A stretch of 64,000 bases of DNA from Hyphomicrobium sp. (GTDB lineage Bacteria > Pseudomonadota > Alphaproteobacteria > Rhizobiales > Hyphomicrobiaceae), in contig PERL01000008.1 of NCBI GenBank assembly GCA_002928735.1, forward strand, positions 62,001 through 126,000, in the 5' to 3' direction. Below the pieces are notes generated by a model. That model worked only from the letters and a program-made list of their open reading frames with translations, did not search any database and had not been told where the DNA came from. Of this stretch, positions 33,997 to 42,983 are shown piece after piece. The position numbers and the translations under genes were made by a program. The first letter of the stretch is position 1, and each line of letters starts with the position of its first letter.

Positions 33997-35943
33997 ATGT
34001 CGGAGAAGGTGTACCCGGTCAAAGCCGACTGGGCGAAAAACGCATGGATTGACGACGCCAAGTACCAAGAACTCTACCAGCGCAGCGTCACTGATCCTCA
34101 GGGGTTCTGGGGCGAAGCCGGCAAGCGCCTCGACTGGATCAAGCCCTACACGAAGGTGAAGAACACCTCCTTCGATCCCCACAATGTCTCGATCAAGTGG
34201 TTCGAGGACGGCACGCTCAACGTCTCCGCCAACTGCATCGATCGCCATCTCGCCACCCGCGGCGACCAAGTCGCCATCATCTGGGAAAGCGACGACCCCA
34301 CACTCGACGAAAAAATCACCTACAAGCAGCTGCATGAGCGCGTTTGCCGCTTCGCCAACGTGCTGAAAGCCCACGGCGTCAAAAAAGGCGACCGCGTCAC
34401 CATCTATCTGCCGATGATCCCGGAAGCCGCCTACGCGATGCTCGCCTGCACGCGCATCGGCGCCGTCCACTCGATCGTCTTCGGCGGTTTCTCGCCCGAC
34501 AGCTTGCGCAACCGCGTCGACGATGCCGAAAGCCGCGTCATCATCACCGCCGATGAGAGCATGCGCGGCGGCAAGTGCGTTCCCCTGAAGAAGAACGCCG
34601 ACGTCGGGCTCGATGGCTGCCACCCGGATACGAAACTTCTTGTCGTCCGCCGCACCGGCAACCCCATCAACTGGGTGCCCGGCCGCGATTTCTGGATGCA
34701 CGAGGAAACCGCCAAGGTGTCCGCCGATTGCCCGCCGGAGGAAATGAACGCCGAAGACCCGCTGTTCATTCTCTATACCTCCGGCTCGACGGGTAAGCCC
34801 AAGGGCGTCGTGCACTGCACCGGCGGTTACCTGCTTCACGCCTCGATGACGCATCAGTACGTCTTCGACTACCACGATGGCGACATCTACTGGTGCACCG
34901 CCGACGTCGGCTGGGTCACGGGCCACAGCTACATCGTTTACGGTCCGCTCGCCAACGGCGGTACCACGCTGATGTTCGAAGGCATTCCCACTTACCCGAC
35001 TGCCTCGCGCTTCTGGCACGTTGTCGACAAGTGGAAGGTCAACATCTTCTACACCGCGCCCACCGCGATCCGCTCGCTCATGGGCCAGGGCGACGACTTC
35101 GTGAAGCGCACCAGTCGCGCTTCGCTGCGCATCCTCGGTTCCGTCGGCGAACCCATCAATCCCGAAGCTTGGGAGTGGTACTATCACACCGTCGGCGAGG
35201 GCCGTTGCCCGATCGTCGATACGTGGTGGCAGACCGAAACCGGCGGCATCCTCATCACGCCGCTGCCCGGCGCTACAGCCATGAAGCCCGGCTCCGCGAC
35301 GCGTCCCTTCTTCGGCGTCCAGCCGACCCTTGTCGACGACAAGGGCACGGTTCTCGAAGGCGCCGGCAACGGCAACCTCGTGATCACCGACAGCTGGCCC
35401 GGCCAGAGCCGCACCATCTACGGCGACCACGAGCGCTTCGTCCAAACCTACTTCTCGGCCTACCCCGGCACGTACTTCACCGGTGACGGCTGCCGCCGCG
35501 ACGAAGATGGCTACTACTGGATCACCGGCCGCGTCGACGATGTCATCAACGTCTCCGGTCACCGCATGGGCACCGCAGAAGTCGAAAGCGCCCTCGTCGC
35601 ACATCCCAAGGTCGCCGAAGCCGCCGTCGTCGGCTATCCGCACGACCTGAAGGGCCAGGGCATCTACTGCTACGTCACGCTCAACAATGGCATCGATCCG
35701 TCCGACGAATTGAAGAAGGAACTCGTGGCCCATGTCCGCCGCGAGATCGGGCCGATCGCTTCGCCCGATTTGATTCAGTTCTCACCCGGTCTGCCAAAAA
35801 CCCGCTCCGGCAAGATCATGCGCCGCATTCTGCGCAAGATCGCGGAAGACGAATTCGGCAGCTTGGGCGATACCTCCACGCTCGCAGATCCCGGCGTCGT
35901 CGACGACCTGATCGAAAACCGCCAGAACAAGCGCGCCAGCTAA
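33997..35943 (+). CDS. acs: Acetyl-coenzyme A synthetase
   Basis: 648 aa from ATG 33997 (GGGAGGAG upstream). Activates acetate to acetyl-CoA through acetyl-AMP. The AMP-binding motif is [23 protein letters not shown], the hinge [16 protein letters not shown] and the C-terminal catalytic lysine in [10 protein letters not shown], the usual acetylation site, are seen. Full length for the family. It has its own leader (33846-33996) and ends at a strong bidirectional terminator. Long antisense frames opposite it are shadows of its biased codons. Confidence 0.98.
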   Translation: MSEKVYPVKADWAKNAWIDDAKYQELYQRSVTDPQGFWGEAGKRLDWIKPYTKVKNTSFDPHNVSIKWFEDGTLNVSANCIDRHLATRGDQVAIIWESDDPTLDEKITYKQLHERVCRFANVLKAHGVKKGDRVTIYLPMIPEAAYAMLACTRIGAVHSIVFGGFSPDSLRNRVDDAESRVIITADESMRGGKCVPLKKNADVGLDGCHPDTKLLVVRRTGNPINWVPGRDFWMHEETAKVSADCPPEEMNAEDPLFILYTSGSTGKPKGVVHCTGGYLLHASMTHQYVFDYHDGDIYWCTADVGWVTGHSYIVYGPLANGGTTLMFEGIPTYPTASRFWHVVDKWKVNIFYTAPTAIRSLMGQGDDFVKRTSRASLRILGSVGEPINPEAWEWYYHTVGEGRCPIVDTWWQTETGGILITPLPGATAMKPGSATRPFFGVQPTLVDDKGTVLEGAGNGNLVITDSWPGQSRTIYGDHERFVQTYFSAYPGTYFTGDGCRRDEDGYYWITGRVDDVINVSGHRMGTAEVESALVAHPKVAEAAVVGYPHDLKGQGIYCYVTLNNGIDPSDELKKELVAHVRREIGPIASPDLIQFSPGLPKTRSGKIMRRILRKIAEDEFGSLGDTSTLADPGVVDDLIENRQNKRAS

Positions 35944-35972
35944 GCGGCGCGTCGCCATTCAAGACAGCAAAA

Positions 35973-36005
35973 CGGGCGGATGGAAGGTCTCCATCCGCCC
36001 GATTT
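35973..36005. terminator. Bidirectional terminator between acs and the TadG-like gene
   Basis: A perfect 12-bp stem (CGGGCGGATGGA, 5-base loop, TCCATCCGCCCG) at 35973-36001 is followed by ATTTGATTT rightward and by TTTTG leftward. It lies between two convergent genes and serves both. Confidence 0.85.
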
Positions 36006-36024
36006 GATTTCAGATTTGCCAATG

Positions 36025-37356
36025 TCAGCTGGTCATCCGCAACGTGTTCAACCGGCGAACGATGTCGCGAAACGCGGCGTTGAGCTGAGAGGCGTTGGCG
36101 GCATCATAGTAGTTTTCTTCGCCCGAGCACTGTTTCAGCATGGCTTCCGCGCCGGCCGGCGCCTGAAACGCCACAGTGTAGATTCGAACAGACTTCGATG
36201 CATCGCCGAGCGACTTGATCTCTTCGCACAGTTGAAGCGCCTGGTGGCCGGAACTGCCAGGGTGCGATGCATCTGAGCTGAGCGGATCGGGCCAAGGATT
36301 GGTTTCGCCGCCGTTGGCGTATGAAATATTGAAATCGCCGTCGGTCATCAAAACGACGACTTTCATGACCTTTGCCGGATCCCAACCGCGCCCGGCGCGG
36401 CTACCGAACAAACCGCTCCACTCCGGCGAAAGCAGATACCAGCCCCACGCCGTGCCGATGTGGCCGGCCGTGCCGCCAGATCCTGCCAATCCGTCGATGG
36501 CCGAAAGCAGCGCATCGCGTTCTCCAGCCGAGGCCAGATCCGCCAGCGGCCGGATCGGACTAGGCGCGCACGAATAGAAAGGAAGAGATCCCGGCACAAC
36601 AGCACCAACCGGCTGCGCATACGGCGAGTCATTCGTGAACGCGTCGGCACCGCTGCGTTCGACGACGCATCCATCGGCCGAAGCGCCGGCACTCACGGCG
36701 GCAGCAAATGCTCCCGCGTTGACGGACGCCGAATACGGCACGAGTCCCACGCGAACCGCACCAGCGCCCGGATTGCTGCTGGACAGCGCCGTCACCATAT
36801 CGCGTGCGGCAGCCTTCAACGCATCGAGCTTCGCGGCACTCGTGCACGGCGGGTCCCCAACGGCGGGCGGCGTATCGCACATCGAGCCGGTCACATCGGC
36901 CACGAGCGACAGTTCGATTTTGAGCGCGTGATAGGTTGCCGTCGACTGAGGTGAAAATTCCATCAAGCCGCCCGTGCCGGAGACGTCCTTGAACATGGAG
37001 CCCATGGCGACATCGACTCGCGCGGTGAGCGTCGAGGTCGACCAATCCGGATCGACATCGAAATTCTCGATGTGCACATCGGAAATTGCCAACCGCATCA
37101 GCTGCTCTCTGAAGAACGATTCCGCATGGGCTTTGACATCGGCCTCGGTGGCGCCCTCCTTATCAAGGAGTTTCGCCCCGGCCAGCGCAGCAGCATCAAG
37201 AGCAGCCTGAATGCGGGTCCGCACGTCGTACGCCCGGGCTGTATCGATCGACAGGGCAACGACAAGGGAAACAACCATCAGCGAGACGGCAAAAATGACC
37301 GCAATCGCGCCACGCTCGTTCCCGGCGAAACGGCCATACGATAGCATCATACGCAT
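36025..37356 (-). CDS. TadG-like pilus-assembly protein with VWA domain (paralogue 1)
   Basis: 443 aa. The N-terminus (FAGNERGAIAVIFAVSLMVVSL) is the TadE/TadG-type charged stretch and single membrane segment that leaves the rest in the periplasm. ALKIELSLVADVTGSM and VVLMTDGDFN form the metal-site motifs of a von Willebrand A domain (DxTGS in place of DxSGS), and paired Cys residues suggest disulfides. TadG proteins belong to Flp/Tad pilus systems, but no other tad gene is here. A second paralogue lies 1 kb upstream at 38387-39661. It ends at the shared terminator with acs. Confidence 0.88.
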   Translation of the reverse strand: MRMMLSYGRFAGNERGAIAVIFAVSLMVVSLVVALSIDTARAYDVRTRIQAALDAAALAGAKLLDKEGATEADVKAHAESFFREQLMRLAISDVHIENFDVDPDWSTSTLTARVDVAMGSMFKDVSGTGGLMEFSPQSTATYHALKIELSLVADVTGSMCDTPPAVGDPPCTSAAKLDALKAAARDMVTALSSSNPGAGAVRVGLVPYSASVNAGAFAAAVSAGASADGCVVERSGADAFTNDSPYAQPVGAVVPGSLPFYSCAPSPIRPLADLASAGERDALLSAIDGLAGSGGTAGHIGTAWGWYLLSPEWSGLFGSRAGRGWDPAKVMKVVVLMTDGDFNISYANGGETNPWPDPLSSDASHPGSSGHQALQLCEEIKSLGDASKSVRIYTVAFQAPAGAEAMLKQCSGEENYYDAANASQLNAAFRDIVRRLNTLRMTS

Positions 37357-37501
37357 GTGAGGTGCCCCAGCTTCACAACCGCTGAGATACTGTCACGTTG
37401 ATCATAAATTCCGCGTAAAGACCGATTTTTCTGGCAGCCGTCGCAGCCTGTGTCGGGGCATAGGGTTGACGCAAGCTGAACGGGCGTCCCGTTGCGTGGC
37501 G

Positions 37502-38224
37502 CTACTTGCAGCGCGAGAAGGCGCCGCGGTCGAAGTGAAAATGGTTCTTGTGAGCTGCATTATAGTCCGGCCCAAGGGCCACCCGGAAATAGCGGCAGGC
37601 CCGCCGGTGAATCTCCTTGAGGAACGCCGCCTCCTTGCTGCGGCCTGACCAGTCGCGCAGAACCGAAATCTGCCGCCCGCCATCAAGCGTGAAACCGGAG
37701 ATATCGATGGCGTTGGCCGTCGCATGCTGACTGCGAATGTTCTTCATCAGCGGATTCCCGACGATATTCCGGCAGTCGTAAATACCCATGTCGCCGACTG
37801 AGATAACCCGCGCACCAAAAGTTTCCTGGGCCAGTGGTTGCACCTCATGCGCGATCCAGAGCGCCATCGCCGCCGCCATCTCACATGTCAATTTTTCAGC
37901 GCCGATCTTCGCACCCCCGGCCTGCGAGAACCGGACGGCATTCTGCCATCCGCAGCCGTCTTTGTAGGGCTGGTCCGCAATCGACGTCGCGCTGATCTGC
38001 GGTTCCTTCAGCACGGCCTCGCACAGCGGCCGGTCGAGGCGGAGAGCCGCCAATCGCGTATCTAAAAACCACGAGGGCCGTTCATCGAGCGAGATGGGCG
38101 GAAAGGGACTGAACCGCTGCGGCAGCCAACCCAGACGCATGGCTGCGAAGGTGGCGCCGGCGAGGAGCAAAACGAGAAACACGCGGCTAAGAAGTCGGCT
38201 TTTGGAACGGGCTGGCGAGGTCAT
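37502..38224 (-). CDS. Extensin-like C-terminal domain protein (D-Ala-D-Ala carboxypeptidase-like)
   Basis: 240 aa from ATG 38224 (GGAG 5 bases upstream). One N-terminal membrane segment (LLSRVFLVLLLAGATFAAM) anchors or exports it. The rest is the extensin-like domain (PF06904) typical of Rhizobiales: DGCGWQNAVRFS, SQHATANAIDISGF and KNHFHFDRG. Those His and Asp residues are those of M15-type zinc peptidases, so action on peptidoglycan is likely. It sits between two TadG-like genes, on the same strand. Confidence 0.88.
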   Translation of the reverse strand: MTSPARSKSRLLSRVFLVLLLAGATFAAMRLGWLPQRFSPFPPISLDERPSWFLDTRLAALRLDRPLCEAVLKEPQISATSIADQPYKDGCGWQNAVRFSQAGGAKIGAEKLTCEMAAAMALWIAHEVQPLAQETFGARVISVGDMGIYDCRNIVGNPLMKNIRSQHATANAIDISGFTLDGGRQISVLRDWSGRSKEAAFLKEIHRRACRYFRVALGPDYNAAHKNHFHFDRGAFSRCK

Positions 38225-38330
38225 GGGCACTCCGGATTGAAGCGCGACACTAGCGAAGGCCTTCCTTCACTCCTAGGCCCGGAACGACACACTCACCCGG
38301 TTCCCAACCGACACCAACGCCGAGCATCCT

Positions 38331-38360
38331 AAAAAAGACCCGCGCCAACTGGCGCGGGTC
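38331..38360 (-). terminator. Intrinsic terminator of the second TadG-like gene
   Basis: On the minus strand GACCCGCGCC and GGCGCGGGTC (38360-38337) form a perfect 10-bp stem with a 4-base loop, followed by TTTTTT (38336-38331). Confidence 0.92.
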
Positions 38361-38386
38361 GATCCGTTCGAACGCGATGATTGAAC

Positions 38387-39661
38387 TTACTGTGTCAGGC
38401 GCAGCCCGTTGAGCGTCCGCGCGATCTTCAGAAAGGCACTCCGAAGGGCCTCAGCGTCGTTGGCTTCATGGAATTGCCCACCGGCCTGCTCGGCGCAGGT
38501 CCGCAGTAAAGTCTTGGCCGAAGCCGGCGCTTCGAACGCCACCGTGTGAACCTGCATGCCCTTCTCGCGATAGGCGTTGCAGATGGCCAGAGCCTGCACG
38601 CTCGACCGGTCGTTGTCGTACGACATATTGAAAATACCGTCCGTCATGAGGATAACGGCCTTCGTTGTCTTACCATCATTATAATCGACGGCCTCGCTGG
38701 CGTCCGGCCACAACTCGTTGAAGTTGGGCGATACGAGATTCCAAGCCCACTGTGCGCCGATGTGGCCGGCCGTCGAACCGATCGCCGTCAAATTGGCGAT
38801 TGCGGACGTCAGCGTCGCCTTGTCGGCCGTCAGCGGCACGATTTCGGCCTCGGGACAGAAATAGCCCTGCAAGCCTTCGGTCGGGTCGATATCGCGGAAG
38901 CGCCCCGCCCCCCGATAGGTCCCACCCATCGAAATCGAAAGATCGGTGTAGGCGTTTGCCCCGGACCGTTCCCGGACGCAACCATCGCCGCTCGTGCCAC
39001 CCGACGCCGTACCGGCATACGTGCCGAGCTGGATCGACGCCGAATACGGAGCCAGTCCGATCCGGATCTTGTTCGGCCGCTCGCCGTCCGCAAGGAGTGT
39101 CTCAACGAGATCGTTGGCGGCAGCCTTTAAGGCATCGAGCTTGCGCGCGCTGGCGCAGGGCTGACGCGAGCCACGATCGCACATGGAACCCGTCACATCG
39201 AGCGCGATCCCAAGTTCCAGATCGCCGGCCTCGAAGGTGGTGCTTGTATCAGTGACGGTGTTGACCTGCTCATACCCGGCGACACGCATGAACGTCATCG
39301 GCACCGCTGCATTGACCTGCACCGCGATCGTGCTCGTCGCACGGTTTGGAGTGATCGTGACGCCACTGACCTCAGCGAATTTCGTTGTGCCGTTTTTCAG
39401 ATTTTCATTGAAGTAGCGCAGCCCGATCTCGGAGATTTCGGCATCCGACATCCCGCCGTCCATCAACGCGCGCCCGGCAGCCAGAGCGGCCGCATCGGCT
39501 GCAGCTGCGATTTCTTGTTTGGCGTGCGCGGAGCGGGCGTAATCTACGGCGATACCAACGCACATCACCAGCACGAGGAAAAAGAGGCCGAAGATCACCG
39601 CGACGGTACCGCGCTCGTCGCGGGCGAAATCCGAAGCGAAACGGTGGATCTGGCTGTGCAT
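38387..39661 (-). CDS. TadG-like pilus-assembly protein with VWA domain (paralogue 2)
   Basis: 424 aa, with the same architecture as the gene at 36025-37356: DFARDERGTVAVIFGLFFLVL membrane segment, LELGIALDVTGSM and AVILMTDGIFNMSY for the VWA metal site, and an almost identical end (NGLRLTQ compared with NTLRMTS). The two are clear paralogues. A secreted or inner-membrane-anchored surface protein of a Tad-like system is likely; the rest of such a system is not in the window. The gap upstream (39662-39956) has no gene. Confidence 0.88.
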   Translation of the reverse strand: MHSQIHRFASDFARDERGTVAVIFGLFFLVLVMCVGIAVDYARSAHAKQEIAAAADAAALAAGRALMDGGMSDAEISEIGLRYFNENLKNGTTKFAEVSGVTITPNRATSTIAVQVNAAVPMTFMRVAGYEQVNTVTDTSTTFEAGDLELGIALDVTGSMCDRGSRQPCASARKLDALKAAANDLVETLLADGERPNKIRIGLAPYSASIQLGTYAGTASGGTSGDGCVRERSGANAYTDLSISMGGTYRGAGRFRDIDPTEGLQGYFCPEAEIVPLTADKATLTSAIANLTAIGSTAGHIGAQWAWNLVSPNFNELWPDASEAVDYNDGKTTKAVILMTDGIFNMSYDNDRSSVQALAICNAYREKGMQVHTVAFEAPASAKTLLRTCAEQAGGQFHEANDAEALRSAFLKIARTLNGLRLTQ

Positions 39662-39956
39662 CGTGTCTCTCCTTGAAACAACCCCGCAGGGTTCGGATCA
39701 ACAGGAGCAATCGCGGTGCCGCAGCGCCGGGCCGTACAAGCGGGAGCCGTCGATCCCGTTCGGGTGGTTGAAAAAGTCTTAAAACCCGTCCCGTGACTTA
39801 GTGCAAATTCGAGCAAAATCAGCGTGGGACCGTAAACGAAGTGCTGGCTGGCATGGTTTCCACCTCGCAGTCAGACGACCATCAGCGCGATCCCAGGAAG
39901 GACTTGCACTTCTCCCGTCCCGCTCTGGAACGCCGCGCGTCCGTCGCCGCCGTGGC

Positions 39957-40177
39957 TTAGAAGTCGGAAATGATCCCGTCTTTCTCCCAGTCGCCGTAGC
40001 GCACCGGGTCCGGCCCGTCCCGCCCGCCTACTTCGGCCGGCGCCGCCGCCCGCGCCGCCTCCGCAGCCGCCGGCGCTCCTCGGCCTCCGCCAAAGCCCGC
40101 TTGGCCGCCTCCGTTAAGGGCCGGGTGGGTTCAGGCGCACCATCGGCCGGCGCTGGCTTTTCGGAGGTCTCTGTCAT
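39957..40177 (-). pseudogene. DUF1674 (SDH assembly factor 4-like) gene broken by a one-base frameshift
   Basis: ATG 40177 opens TEAAKRALAEAEERR, the N-terminal DUF1674 pattern. The frame then runs into Arg-rich nonsense and stops at about 40030. Shifting frame near 40070 restores AAAEAARAAAPAEVGG and the diagnostic C-terminal block GPDPVRYGDWEKDGIISDF, followed by TAA at 39959-39957. One missing base, most simply a G in the run CGCCGGCGGC, explains it. The family (SdhAF4) helps assemble succinate dehydrogenase. It is in its normal place beside htpX. It could be a true mutation or a sequencing error; no slippery site for programmed shifting is visible. Confidence 0.8.
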
Positions 40178-40354
40178 CGTGTATGCGGTCCTCTGGGCTC
40201 CTAGGCGGTAGGCAACATCCTGCATCCGGTCACACACGGAGCGTCTGGTTGTCGCCCGCAACTGTTCCCATATACCATCAGTATCCGGCAACGGATGCGA
40301 GCGGGCGGCGTTGTGCCGCCGCAAAGTCTTGCCAAACGGGGAGCCTGTCCCAAG

Positions 40355-41338
40355 ATGCCGATGAACTACGCCAAGACGGGTCTGCTGCTCATTGTCCTAA
40401 CGGGTATATTCGTCGCCATGGGCGCGCTCGTCGGCGGCCAGACGGGTCTTGTCATCGCCTTCATCGTGGCGCTCGGCATGAACGCCGTCAGCCTCTGGAA
40501 GTCCGACACCATGGTCCTGCGGATGTTTAAGGCCCAGGAGGTCGATGACCGCTCCGCGCCGGGCTATGTCGGCCTCGTCCGCCAGTTGGCTGAAAAAGCC
40601 GAGCTGCCGATGCCGCGCGTCTACGTGCTTAACAACCCACAACCGAACGCCTTCGCCACGGGCCGCAGCCCCTCGCGCGCCGCCGTTGCCGCCTCCACAG
40701 GTCTGCTCGACACGCTCTCGCGCGAAGAACTGGCTGGCGTCATTGCCCACGAACTCGCCCACATCAAAAACTACGACACCCTTACCATGGGTATCGCCGC
40801 CACCATCGGCGGCGCGATCTCCATATTCGCCCAGTATCTCCAACTCGGCATGTTGTTCGGCGGCAATCGCGACAACGGCGGCGGCCCCGGCTTTCTGGCC
40901 AGCATCGTCGCCATGCTCATAGCGCCCTTTGCCGCCATGCTCGTACAAATGGCCATCAGCCGGTCGCGCGAATACCAGGCCGACCGCATGGGCGCGCTCA
41001 TTTGCGGCAACCCGATGTGGCTCGCCTCGGCACTCGTGAAAATCCACAACGCGGTCCAGCGCACACCCAACATGCAGGCCGAGCGTATCCCTGCCGCCGC
41101 CCATGTCTTCATCATCAACCCGCTCACAGGCCACGGCGTCGACAACCTGTTCTCGACCCACCCAAACGTCGAGAACCGCATTCGCGCGCTGAAGGAACTG
41201 GCCGTCGAAATGGGCCAGCTGCCCAATGCGCTGGAGACAGACTTCGCGGGCGGCGACGACGGATTTGGTGGCTCCGCCAACCGGCCCGCCGCCGGCCCGT
41301 GGTCGGGCAGCGGACGCTCCGGCGGCCCCTGGGGCTGA
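40355..41338 (+). CDS. htpX: Membrane zinc protease HtpX
   Basis: 327 aa from ATG 40355; ATG 40361 is an alternative. Two N-terminal membrane segments, then the zinc motif HELAH in LAGVIAHELAHIKN, two more hydrophobic segments and the distal Glu in SRSREYQADRMGA. HtpX degrades damaged membrane proteins with FtsH. The tail is Gly/Pro-rich. It is divergent from the DUF1674 gene and precedes rsmB, the usual Rhizobiales order. Confidence 0.96.
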   Translation: MPMNYAKTGLLLIVLTGIFVAMGALVGGQTGLVIAFIVALGMNAVSLWKSDTMVLRMFKAQEVDDRSAPGYVGLVRQLAEKAELPMPRVYVLNNPQPNAFATGRSPSRAAVAASTGLLDTLSREELAGVIAHELAHIKNYDTLTMGIAATIGGAISIFAQYLQLGMLFGGNRDNGGGPGFLASIVAMLIAPFAAMLVQMAISRSREYQADRMGALICGNPMWLASALVKIHNAVQRTPNMQAERIPAAAHVFIINPLTGHGVDNLFSTHPNVENRIRALKELAVEMGQLPNALETDFAGGDDGFGGSANRPAAGPWSGSGRSGGPWG

Positions 41339-41399
41339 AGTTTAATCTGTGCCGCATGGCGCCATTGACCGGACCGCGCCGGCACCGTAGCGATGGCGG

Positions 41400-42851
41400 A
41401 TGAAACCCACCCGCCCGCCGCGTGACGGCACAGTGCCGTCCCGGCCACCCCGATCTTCTGGCCCAACCTCAACAGGTGGCCCCGCAAAGAAACGCGGCCC
41501 CTTTAAGCCAACGCCGAAATCCGCCGAGACCTTCCCGGCCGGCTTTGAAGCGCGCCAGGCCGCCGTCGAAACCCTCTGGCGCGTCATGAAACGCGGCACT
41601 TTCTTCGAGGAGGCCTTCGCCGAGGCCTTCCAGAAGCCAGAACGCGCCAAAATAGAACCGCGCGACCGCGCCTTCGCCCGCCTCCTGGTCACCACCGTGC
41701 TGCGCCGTCATGGCGAACTCACGCACGTGATCAACACCCATCTACAAAAGCCGCTTCCCGAGCCACAAGGCTGGGTCTGGCAGATCCTGCTCGCCGGCGC
41801 GGCGCAACTGCTCGTCCTCGACACGCCGCCGCACGCCGCTATCGGCCTCGCCGTCGATCAATGCAAAGCCGACCCCAACGCGCGCCGCTTCGATAAACTG
41901 GTCAACGCCGTGCTCCGCCGCGTTTCCGACAATGGCCGCGCCGCACTCGCCGATCTCGATGCCGTCGCGCTGAATGTCCCGCCGTGGCTGCTCGCCGGCT
42001 GGGAGAAAACATACGGCCCGGATCTCGCGCGCCGCATCGCGGCCTCCTCCCTCGAAGAGCCCCCGCTCGACGTCACCGTAAAAGGCGATGCGGTCGAATG
42101 GGCCGCAAAACTCCAGGGCATCGCTTTGCCGACCGGCACGGTGCGTATACTTCAGGCCGGCCGCATTCCCGACCTTCCCGGCTTCGACGATGGCTTCTGG
42201 TGGGTGCAGGACGCCGCCGCCGCTCTTCCTGTTCATCTGCTGAACGCGAAACCCGGCCAGCGCGTCGCCGACCTGTGCGCGGCCCCAGGCGGCAAGACCG
42301 CCGAACTGGTCAACGCCGGCGCGCACGTCACCGCCGTCGACATTTCCGCCGCTCGCTTGCGCCGCGTGAAAGATAACCTCGACCGTCTCCACTTCACCGC
42401 CGACTGCGTCACCGCCGACGTGCTGACCTGGGCACCCGCAGCCCCGTTCGATGCCGTTCTCCTCGATGCGCCGTGCTCGGCGACGGGCACCATTCGCCGT
42501 CATCCCGATATCCTCCACGTGCGCCAGACCCGCGGCTTCGAAAAGCTCACCGGCCTGCAAGGCCAGTTGCTGGAACGCGCCGCCTCGTTCGTTCGGCCCG
42601 GCGGCATCCTGGTCTATTGCTCATGCTCGCTGGAGCCAGAAGAAGGCGAACATCAGATCGCCCGCTTCCTAGCAACAGATGCGAACTTTGAACGCGTCCC
42701 CGTTACCGCCGCAGAGATCGGCGGACTGTCTGAAGCAATCACCATCGATGGCGACCTGCGCACGCTGCCCTGCCACAGGTTCCCCGGCCACGAAGGCGGC
42801 TCCGGTCTCGATGGTTTCTTCGCCTCCAGGCTCCGCCGCCGCGACACCTGA
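41400..42851 (+). CDS. rsmB: 16S rRNA (cytosine-967-C5)-methyltransferase family protein (RsmB/Fmu)
   Basis: 483 aa. A basic Pro-rich N-terminus of about 35 residues is followed by a NusB-like RNA-binding domain (GFEARQAAVETLWRVM, LVNAVLRRVS). The Rossmann SAM domain then shows ADLCAAPGGKTAELV, LLDAPCSATGTIRRHPD (catalytic Cys) and LVYCSCSLEPEEGE (second Cys). It modifies 16S rRNA. It lies between htpX (61 bases) and the heparinase-like gene. The bacterial RsmB name is by similarity; a different rRNA cytosine could be the target. Confidence 0.93.
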   Translation: MKPTRPPRDGTVPSRPPRSSGPTSTGGPAKKRGPFKPTPKSAETFPAGFEARQAAVETLWRVMKRGTFFEEAFAEAFQKPERAKIEPRDRAFARLLVTTVLRRHGELTHVINTHLQKPLPEPQGWVWQILLAGAAQLLVLDTPPHAAIGLAVDQCKADPNARRFDKLVNAVLRRVSDNGRAALADLDAVALNVPPWLLAGWEKTYGPDLARRIAASSLEEPPLDVTVKGDAVEWAAKLQGIALPTGTVRILQAGRIPDLPGFDDGFWWVQDAAAALPVHLLNAKPGQRVADLCAAPGGKTAELVNAGAHVTAVDISAARLRRVKDNLDRLHFTADCVTADVLTWAPAAPFDAVLLDAPCSATGTIRRHPDILHVRQTRGFEKLTGLQGQLLERAASFVRPGGILVYCSCSLEPEEGEHQIARFLATDANFERVPVTAAEIGGLSEAITIDGDLRTLPCHRFPGHEGGSGLDGFFASRLRRRDT

Positions 42852-42983
42852 GCCCGCCTGTGATCTACGCACAACTTGATGCCCGGCCGTGCCTTGTCAG
42901 CGGCGGATCGCTAGGCTACCGACGCGGACGAAGAACCTCGGTGTTCCAGTCCATCAGGTCACGAGTGTGGAGGCAATCGGCCA

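Noticed and set aside
33964-35733. 589-codon open frame on the minus strand
   Set aside because: Fully antisense to acs, whose product is unmistakable; composition is Val/Asp/Gly-rich as expected for a shadow.
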